Assembly: GCF_001949145.1 (NCBI RefSeq)
Contig: NW_019091357.1
Span: 626,235 to 690,234, forward strand
Origin: Acanthaster planci
Taxonomy: Eukaryota; Echinodermata; Asteroidea; Valvatida; Acanthasteridae
DNA: 64,000 nt
Direction: 5' to 3'
Within the stretch, counting starts at the first letter, position 1, and every line of letters begins with the position of its first letter. The notes under the pieces were generated by a model. The model made no database searches, had not been told where the DNA came from, and worked only from the letters and a program-made list of their open reading frames with translations. The translations under genes and the position numbers were made by a program. Positions 51,701 to 61,200 of this stretch are shown in pieces.

Positions 51701-53096
51701 TAGGATAGCCCGTGGATAGACCGTCCATTAACCGCTGAAGGACCAGGGGTAGCGCGCCTGGGGCCCCGGGGCAAATTCGATGCGTGTGAGGGGGGGCTTC
51801 TTGTTTTTCCCTGGCGTAGAGGTATGTAGTGTCTGAAGCAGTCTGTGGTAAATCCATTGCTCCGTTTCAGAAGTTTTCCAATTCGTGGCATGGATCCGAC
51901 GGAGACAGCGAGAGAAAAACAATCCAATATTTCTGGAATTTGAGGAATCATCACGAAAAAATGGATCGAATTTAGCGTATACAATGTCGTCATTTTGAGC
52001 TAAGTTGAAAATAAATTTTCTTGAAAACAGAACTTTAAAATAAAGAATCGCTGACGCAAACAATGTACTATTTTATCAGCCACGGGTTGATGATAAGTCA
52101 ACAAATTGAGAAAAAATGTAGGCCCTTAAGGCTCACCGTTTCGACAATTAAAGGGTACCCCTTGGGAGATGCAAATATGTTCTCTGAGACACTGTATTGC
52201 CACTTGTCTAATTGATTTACAGAGACATTGCTACTACTTCAGTGCTGCATACGGTCATACGATCCTGTTGATCCAATACTGTTTACTTGTAGAGAAATGC
52301 TCAACCTGATGAGCAAACCAATTCTTTGACCCCCTCCGATTATCCTCAGCTTTCATCACCGTTTGGAGTTTCCCTCTTTTTCGCCAAATGCAACATCTGC
52401 TAATAGGTTGAAGGTGCCAAAACGTTGGCAAGTGAAGGGAGGGGCGTGACGATCCCCCATCTCTGAGCTCATCTGTACTTTCAAAATATCTACTGATAAA
52501 TGTGACAATAAATTATGTAGCCAGTTCAGCGCAGGGTATAAAATAATGTAAAAAGAATGGAACAAAATGAAGACGAAATTACAAAAGTGCGGCTGGCCAG
52601 GTGCATAGGCAAGATTGTGGATTTGTTATTCAAAGCTCTGTGTGAGGACAATGTCATAAAAACGGCCGTAATTGATAAAGATACAATGATCACTCTCTCT
52701 CCCTTATCGCCGGTCGGGACGGTCTGTAGGCACTCATCAACTGCCGGCTGTACAGCGCGTGTTTTGCGGAGCCACTCTCTGTTCTAGAGGCTTCAAAAGC
52801 CCGCCTCTTTCTCAACCTCAACCAGCGGGTCTAAGAGCCATCACGCACCGGCTACAATTAATCATGACTCCCTCATTGCATTCACCTCTCTGTCCGCACT
52901 CTCCTCACCGACTTCATCGTCCTTTTTTCTCAGTTTAAATTTCCCAGCCTTGTCCTAGCCGGCGGGGTCGAAACCTCCACTTTGCACGGAGCGGGAAGAG
53001 CCCCACCGTGGGCATAAATTAACGTACTAAGAAATTGGCAGAAATGGGTCGAATCTCTCTGCTTTTTCTTCCCCGAGTTGCCCATTGAAGCTGCAG

Positions 53097-53111
53097 CTCT
53101 CTCTCTCTCTC
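53097..53111. repeat. (CT)n microsatellite
   Basis: About seven CT units. Confidence 0.85.
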
Positions 53112-55039
53112 GGTATGGCTGCGAATCCCCTGAACGCAGGACTTGGCTGTTTGGGCTGTTCAGGTTCTGTCCCGTGCGTGTTGCGCGGAGCAAACCACAG
53201 CCAAACTAGGTCAATTAACAGAAGAGGAGACTCAGACACCAGTATCTCGCGCTATCGTGCCCGTGTTGTCCCGAGACCCTATTTTGTGCCTGTGTCCCTG
53301 TACCGTGTGGGTAGGCCGTCCTATCGAGCTTGCTCATTAATTTGTATGAATACACATTTTTATGGTGATATACTCATCTTGTACATTTGGGAAAATTTTT
53401 TGACTTAAAATGGAAATTAGACATAAAGTAACGTTGACTGCACTGGATGGTGATTTATCCAAGTTAAGGGGTTCAAGGTATGTAGCCAAGGTCAACATTC
53501 TTCGAAACATTTAGCTACTGGTAAAAAAATTAGCAGCTCAGTCTGTACGATATTTTAAAAGACACTGCAGTCGAAGCATGACGAAAAGAAAAGATAAATG
53601 GATATGAATTCACAGGACTTTTGCTGATCCCTAGAGCTACTGAAGTCAAGGTGGTGGTGATGATGGTACACACAGACACAAGGCATCCACCTTCCGGCAA
53701 AAATTAAGGAACTTCCGCCGTGACCATTCCGCACCATGGTCCAGTCGCAAGTCCATACACTCTGGTTGGGCTTGGGCTGGCTCTAAAATGTATAAATGCA
53801 GTTGGACAATAACAAATTTGGTGAGTTTTAATTAATTAAGTTATGTAACACTGAGCGCTGATAGCAGGCAGTAAGAATTTTGGGTCTTCCGAAACATTGG
53901 AAATCACGATGGGGCTTCGTTAAAAAAGTGCCGAAACGAGAAAAAATCTCATTATAACGTTGTTGAACGTTTAACTTTAGCACACTATTCCATTTGTTGT
54001 TGTTTCGTGGTACTTCCTTAGCTTCACTTCATCCCCAGTTCTACAAATGATAACGACGGTAAGATTTTAGTTGCACCGTGGACAGAACTTAGATGCAGAA
54101 AATACTCGTTCGCATAGCGCTTATTATTTTCTCTGGTCTTTTATGAATTGCGCCCTCTCTTGATAACACTTGAGTCCTTTTGGCATAACGAACCAACGGT
54201 CAAAGGTTAATAAGCCACAAAACATGGAGGAATGAAACTCTCGAAAGGTACCCCGGTTTTTTTTTATTGCTCCTGGACCAAATTGCACTTTGTGTTTCCT
54301 TGCCTGAGTCAGTGTATCCATGTGAATTGACTGTTGCCAAATATTAGGTGATATTCTGTGCTGGAAGAAAGGAATGCATTGTTGAAGTTACAGTTGTTTA
54401 TTGTTGCGATGGGCAACGCGCATAATTATGCCCTCTGCTGTTGCTGTGCAGTACGCCAGTTGGCGTGGATTACATTTCGAGAGTGGCCAACGCAAACGTA
54501 GGCCTAAATTATGTTTAAATTTCAGAATTGAGTGTACAGTACACAGTGTATTTTGTATTACTTACATGCTTGAATTATGAACGCTTGTGGTAAATATTTG
54601 TAGAATAAAATTATTGTCAATTGGCATGATTGGGCCTAGGCCTATGCATGCCTATGGGTCACTCATGGCTCAGTGAAGGATCTGACATTTAAAGTGCGCT
54701 AGACACCAACATGTAATAAATGAATTTGTATGTGTCCTGCTTGACTTAACACTGCATAAGAATAATTTGGGCTTTTGTTAATATTGTCAATGCTATTGCA
54801 TTTTGATACATGTAATAGGCCTGTTGTAAGTAATATTTTGGTATTTTTGCTAAAAAACCCCATCTTTTTGAAGTTAAAGTTGTCAAATTACAGTGTACGG
54901 CAGTATTGATGTCACATCAATTTGGTTCTTGCATGAAATGTTATAGGAAATAAGAAATCAAGGAATGAAATTGACTATTGCCAACCAAGTGCTTTCATCA
55001 ACTTTCAACTCTCATTTTGTGTGTCATCACTTTTACCAG

Positions 55040-55058
55040 TCAGTGATACTATCACAAC
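55040..55058 (+). other. Probable 5' UTR start of the ankyrin channel's first coding exon
   Basis: A pyrimidine-rich tract ends in TTTTACCAG at 55031-55039, a good splice acceptor, 19 bases before the ATG. This suggests that at least one non-coding first exon lies upstream. An in-frame TGA at 55044-55046, four codons before the ATG, rules out an N-terminal extension in this frame. Confidence 0.5.
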
Positions 55059-55247
55059 ATGAGCACCACTCCCTCGGAAGACACATCACGCCATGGAAAG
55101 AAGAAACGGAAGAAGAAGAGGGGATCCAGCATGAATCGGGTTCATCCCGAGGGATCCAGCGGAGATTTAAGCCCTAGGCAGAATGGCTACATTGACAGAC
55201 AAGAGATGGCTGGAAGGAATGACATGGGAAATAACAATAATAACAGT
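55059..55247 (+). CDS. Channel exon 1: basic N-terminus
   Basis: This exon has 63 codons, phase 0, with a GTAAGT donor at 55248. Ser/Thr-rich start, then KKKRKKKRG (residues 14-22), which resembles a nuclear localisation or phosphoinositide-binding patch, and an Asn run just before the donor. Low sequence complexity suggests a disordered cytoplasmic tail. Confidence 0.85.
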
Positions 55248-58200
55248 GTAAGTAGTAACATGGATGAATATTGTCCCTGGCCTTGACGATCCTTTCATCG
55301 TGGGACTAACGCAGAGTTTTGAAAATGGTTTTGCTGTGTTATAGCTCAAGAAAAGGAAAACAAACTCTAGAAATCTTACCTTCCTGTGCTCTGAAAATTC
55401 CTTGCTTATAATTGTTATATTTTTGCCGTCTTGGTTTAATATTTTACAGGCAGAAATATCAACGGCAGCTGATGCTTTCAACATCTTAAACAATGTCCAG
55501 AAAGGTGCTGAACGCTTCAAAGGGCTGAGCTGTCGTAGGAGGATGATTAGAGGAGAGCAGAGTAAGACATACCCCCTTCTGTCCCCACCCCTTGATTAGA
55601 ATGTCTTTGTTAATGACGACAGCCTCGTATTCAAGGGGATTTGATAGTTGTCTTTCAGTTGCCGCATCCAGTATGCATGAAAGAGTCCACCCATGATTGC
55701 TGTTCATTGAGGGCTTATTTGTTAAGGGAGCGGTTACGTGCTTTCCTCAAGAAGAAGAAGTTAAGTCTGTTAAGACAGAATTTGTTCTACATTTTGTTGA
55801 ATGGCCGAAAGCTTTCTCATGTATCTTTGAATACCTAAATCTCCACCTTGATGTTGTTGAAATATCCGATCATAAAATGTCATCAGCTTCATGCAGCTTG
55901 ATCAATTATTCATCGATACCATTCTCCATCTTCTCATTGTTTGTCATTGTGACCCTTTTACCACATGTTTTCTCTCATGGACTGTTGCTCAATCAATGCT
56001 GATAATTATTTGAACATGTAAGTATTTTTCCAATCCAGTTAAAACTGACACAAATAATTTTGGTGCTGATATTTTGGTAGGACCTGTTGCAGATAACATC
56101 AGACTCACAGTAACATGTTCACAGCAACTCTGTTTTCTTCACAAATGGTTAATAAATTTCACCTGATGTAACAGAAGTCATGCACAGCTAATTTATGGTG
56201 GTGGTGTTCTGAGAACAAGGTTGAGGTAAAGATTCCCCTTACATCATGATGAGTTGACCAATGGATTCAAAGCTGAATCATAAAATATTTATCAGATTAA
56301 CTGGAATTTCCTCTTATCAGTGTTCTTGACTTTCTCTAACCATCACCTGTTTGATTTCCACTTAATATCACCTTTCATTTTGGAATTGTCACCTGTAACA
56401 CAGAGCTTAAGGGTAAGTATCAGAGTAGACCGTGGAGTTAGTGAAGATCCTGTAATCAACTTCCCTGGGTTAGGTTTTGCATTATTTTGCGCTTCTTGGA
56501 ATAAAGAAACTGCTTGTGGTCTTAACTTGCCTTCAAGTCTTGCTCTCTTTTTAATCTTAATCCCAAGTTCTTTTGGCTCCAAAGAAAGATATCTTGTAGA
56601 GTGTCACATCTTTTATTTGCAATGTTTTGCTGCGCTTTCCCCAACTTTCTATTCTTGGTAAAGGAAATCACAAGCGGCAATTTAAAACTGTTTAATAGTG
56701 AGCCAGTTCAGTATTCCAACAGAGCGTGCCCAGAATGAAGTGTGTCTGAGGTCATTTGTTGGTGTGAGCAAGGTTAACTCCATCAGTGCGACCCTATGCT
56801 GGCTCCTTTCTATGCTTTGTTTCCCAATGACCTTGCTTTTTTGAAATACTGAACTGGCTCATTAAGTCAAACTTAGGGTAAAGTTAGGGTTAACGTTTCC
56901 GTATTACTCAGTTCCATACCTTAGTACTCTGTGTTTATTTTGGGCTGGTTGCTTAAAACAGTCGGGAATTCTTTTCAATGTCTGCTCTCAGAGATAATTG
57001 TACCCGTACCTGTACTTTTGTAGACCTTTGCGTCACTTTTCAATGTTCCTTTTTCTTTAGCTTAGTTAATTTTTTACACCCACAAATCTGCAAGCTGCTT
57101 CCACTGAATCAAAGTAAAGTTTCGAGTTTCGAGTGAAATGAAACTAACAGTTTTGGCCCTAGTTGCTGGATCTGAAGAAATGATGTACAACTCTGACAAT
57201 TTCAAAAGTTTAGTTGAGGAGAATGTGACTTCAAATCTTATTAATGAAGATTCATGCTCCCTGGCTGCCTGATTCTTCAGGTTGTGGTTGAGGTAACCCT
57301 TACTTTCACCTCTATTACCTCTTGGAATATTAATTCTCTTAATGCTTAACACTTCAACAATGTTTCCCTTAAAAACAAAATCGTGTAAATTTATTTGGTT
57401 TTGGGCAGTGCTGTTATTTTGGAAATTTTTTTTTATTTTTTGGTAATGTTCAGAAAAATAGGCAAAGATACTACCTGTTCTAGAAAATTCTACACTTCAA
57501 CACTTGACTGTTAAACTTTCATTCTATCCAATGTATTAGATTGATCATGGTTAATAGAAGTACACCCCAAACTCAAGCCATATAGAAGTACACCCCAAAC
57601 TCAAGCCATATAGAAATACACCCCTAACTCAAGCCATATAGAAATACACCCCTAACTCAAGCCATAAAGAAGTACACCCCAAACTCAAGCCATGGAATTC
57701 TGACCTTTGAAATCTGGAAGGGAAAGATAATGAAAATTGTACTCTGAAATGTGCAGAGACAATAACCAACAGTTTGGCTGATCAAATCTCTTTTCACCTG
57801 TATTTTCCCATTGACAGAATTGGGCTTTTGCAACAAAGGTAAGGGGATTGATGACAGCATTGTAGCAGAGCCCCTGAAACGTAACCGCTTCAACGAAGCC
57901 CTCATCTCCTACTTTGCCCAACTGGCACGGTCAGAAATTGAAGATGAGGTCGTTGACCTTGAACATGTGGAATATCTGCTAGAGAATGGAGCTGATATCC
58001 GCTGTACGGACAAGCATGGACAGACGGTGTTACATGAGGTAACATTTGAATTCAGTTTGATGAAAATTGACGTTGTTTTGCTAAATTCTGTGGTGGCAAA
58101 GTGAAACACTGGAGTACTTTGAGATTCCTTAGGTATCATTTTTCTCTTGGGAGTACACGGTTCTGCTCAGTTCCACCTGCCTTCTGAGATATATTCCGCT

Positions 58201-61200
58201 AAATGCAGTTAAGTTTGGAAAAATTGGTTTTGCATGCCGTTCCTGGGCTTGCCTTTGGTTTCTGATTTATTTTAGCATTCTGAAGATCAGACATGCCTTC
58301 CAAACTTTTCTTGGCAAACTTTTAAGATAATGTGGTTTTCAATTGTGAAAGGTACTTCAGCTAAGTACTACTTTGGGGTGCAGGCACAAACTTGTTTCAG
58401 GGAACGGTGGGTCTTATGTCCCTGGGCGAGATATTTGACTGAGAGTGTTTTTGCCTTCCCCAGAGCATTTGGGTCTCATTGAAGGCAGCATCGGTTCAGG
58501 GTGTTATTTTATTAGTTTGCACACCCTTTGTGCAAGATGAACTTACTTCCATATCTTTGTAGAAAGTTCAGATTACTGGTACTGCATATATTTGGTTCTT
58601 AGGCTGTTCGTGCTTGGGAGACGGATGTAGCATCATTCTTACTGGAGAAGGGGGCAGATCCAAATCAGAAGGACCGTTATGGAAGAGCTCCCCTCCACAT
58701 TGCTGCCGCTGTCAACTACCCAGAGATGATCATGCTCCTTTTGGACAATGATGGTAGGATTTGCTTGTAAAATTAGGGACTGAGTCCCATTTAAAATGCT
58801 GACTTACCAATCAGGCAAAGCCAATTTCTTCACGGCAATGAAAAGTGAAGATTTGCTTTTCAGATTTCAATTAATTAACACCCAGCAGTCGACCAACCTC
58901 AGCTATCAGTGAATGACTTTTATATGTTCAGTCTTGCTCTTTTTCTGTCACAGCCGATATTGAAATACTAACAGCTGACGAGAACCACACACCTCTTCAT
59001 TTTGCTGCTCGGAATGACGCGTGCGCAGCACTAAAGGCACTCCGCCGAATGGGGGCCAATCTACATCCACGAGACTACAAAGGGAGAACACCTCTGCAGG
59101 TTGCAGCTGAGCTTGGTAAGAACGTCCTGACATTCTGATAAAACAATCTCCTCACATTGCACTAGAATATCTGTGAGTTGTATGAGTATCTTGTCATTGC
59201 TGGCTTAGTTTGGGCAGAAAGCCAGAAATTCAATACGAAAGCTTTGCTGAAGTTTTGAGGTCTGATGTTACTCTCAGATCGTAGTGAAACGGCTAAACTT
59301 CTCCTTGAGATGGGTGCGGATGCCTCTGATATTGACAACGCTGGACAGACAGCCCTAGTGCAGCTTATTTGCAAGATGCCAGCAGTAGTAAGTCACATGC
59401 TCATCACATGGTTATCATATGATTGGCACATGATCGGAACATGGTTGTCACATGGCAATGACATAATCTTCCAAATTGCTGTAATTACTTTTATATCACA
59501 CAAACATGTTAACATTCTGTAAAATTCCTTTTATGGAGGACAGAAATGTCATCCATTTTTGTGAAAAAAATTTATAAACTAAACTTTTACCTTAAAATTT
59601 GAGAATGTAAGATTCAAGATGATGAGATTTTATTTTCTTTTTTCCATTTAGGCTAAGGAGGCCCTTGATCAGTTCCATCGATGTGATCGTGCAAACCGCA
59701 AACAGTACTATGATATTCACTTTGTTGAGCCCACCAAACCAGATGATAAAGCACCCAAGTCTCGATCTGCAGTAAGCATGACAAGATTTGATTAATAATC
59801 CAGACTGACACTAGTCTGATTGGAGGGAGGATACTTGTGTTTTGTCTTGGTATGAAGGGTTCGAATCCCGCCCAGGCTGTGTGTATTTCTCTAAAGTAAC
59901 CCTTTGATTTGAGAAAACAAAGATGGTTTGAAATTCAATTCTTTGATCACATTTGTCAGTCTGTTAAGAGCAGTTATGGATTCACCATTGCTAAATGAAC
60001 TTACAGCTCAGTGTATGTAAATTACTTGACCTTTGACACAGCTGCAGGTCATAGTTCAGTTTCACCAGCTGGAGCTGATCCTCCATCCAGTTATTTTGTG
60101 TAGATGTAAATTACTTGACCTTTGACCCTTTGACACAGCTGCAGGTCATAGTTCAGTTTCACCAGCTGGAGCTGATCCTCCATCCGGTTGTACAGAGGCT
60201 GATGGAGATCAAATGGAAGAAATTTGGCTGGTGAGTCATTACAAGAATCCGTCCTTTTACTGAGATCAAAAAAACGTGTTCTGTATTCTAATCTTGGCAG
60301 ACGCTTGGCACATTTATGTCTGACGTTTTTGTCAACACAGGTGGGGAGCTATCTTACAAGTCCTGGTCAACTTGGCTTTCATCTTACTGTGGTCAGTCAT
60401 TGCTGTTACCTTGCGACCAAGTGAGAGGATGACACTCCCTAATGACATTTGGAGAATAGCGATCTGGGTAGGTACATGGATTCCGATTCTTCTATAGGAG
60501 AGTTTATTGGAGCCCATGCTACTCTCTGCCTTGTATAACCAGGACAGACGATGCCAATATGGCGATTCACAATAGAGCGCCTCCAAGAGTTTGCAACGCA
60601 TTGGCCTATCACAATGCGCAAAATCTGTTGACCTTTTCCAAACGCGCATTGGGTCGACAGATTTTGAGCATCATGATTAGCCAATGCGTTGCAAACTCTT
60701 GGAGGCGTACTTCTGTGAATCGCCCGTGTTATATTGAACGACAAGAAAGCTCTGCAGCAGTTGCAAGAAGTCTGTGATGCTGCCACAACAACAGCATCAG
60801 TCATAAATTGAAACATCACCATAGCAACAGGAACAAAAGTAACTTGAACATCATCAGCAGCAGTAACATCACTGTCGTTGCAATAACCTTAATTGACCCT
60901 GATAACGCTGTTGTACACTGTTTCTTTTTTGGGGGGGGACAGGCATTGGCGCTTTTGATTACCTGCTACATGATTGGCCAAGAACTTCAAGAAGTCTACG
61001 TATCAAAGAAGAAATTCAAAGTAAGATAAAAATATACATATGGTTTGTCTATTCTTCCCCTCAATTTAAATAGTGATATCATTTCCTTGATACCTCTGTA
61101 GAGAAGTTCACAGTGTCAGTGTTAGTGTGGCAGTTCTAGTTTGTTAATGCCAGGGTGTTCGATTAAGATTTCAGGGTGTGAGATTAAGATGTCAGGGTGT

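Larger units (their letters stand above)
48639..55039. other. Intergenic, expected promoter region of the channel gene
   Basis: No coding sequence supported. Simple repeats are C-run/(CA)n at 48704-48729 and (CT)n at 53097-53111. Two TAGGCCTA palindromes (54499, 54637) and an octamer ATGCAAAT near 52173 are present. The last 1.5 kb before the channel start is AT-rich; a non-coding first exon for the channel gene is likely somewhere here. Confidence 0.4.
55562..57817 (+). other. Channel intron 2
   Basis: A 2.26-kb intron from GTAAGA to CATTGACAG. Holds an element with inverted ends (56699-56861) and a 28-bp tandem array (57554-57693). No alternative coding exon recognised. Confidence 0.85.

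Noticed and set aside
56877-56898. TTAGGG-like units suggestive of a telomeric repeat
   Set aside because: Only two separated copies in a short stretch; far too few for an interstitial telomere array.
59858-59868. A tRNA gene at the B box
   Set aside because: No A box, no acceptor or anticodon stems can be folded around it.
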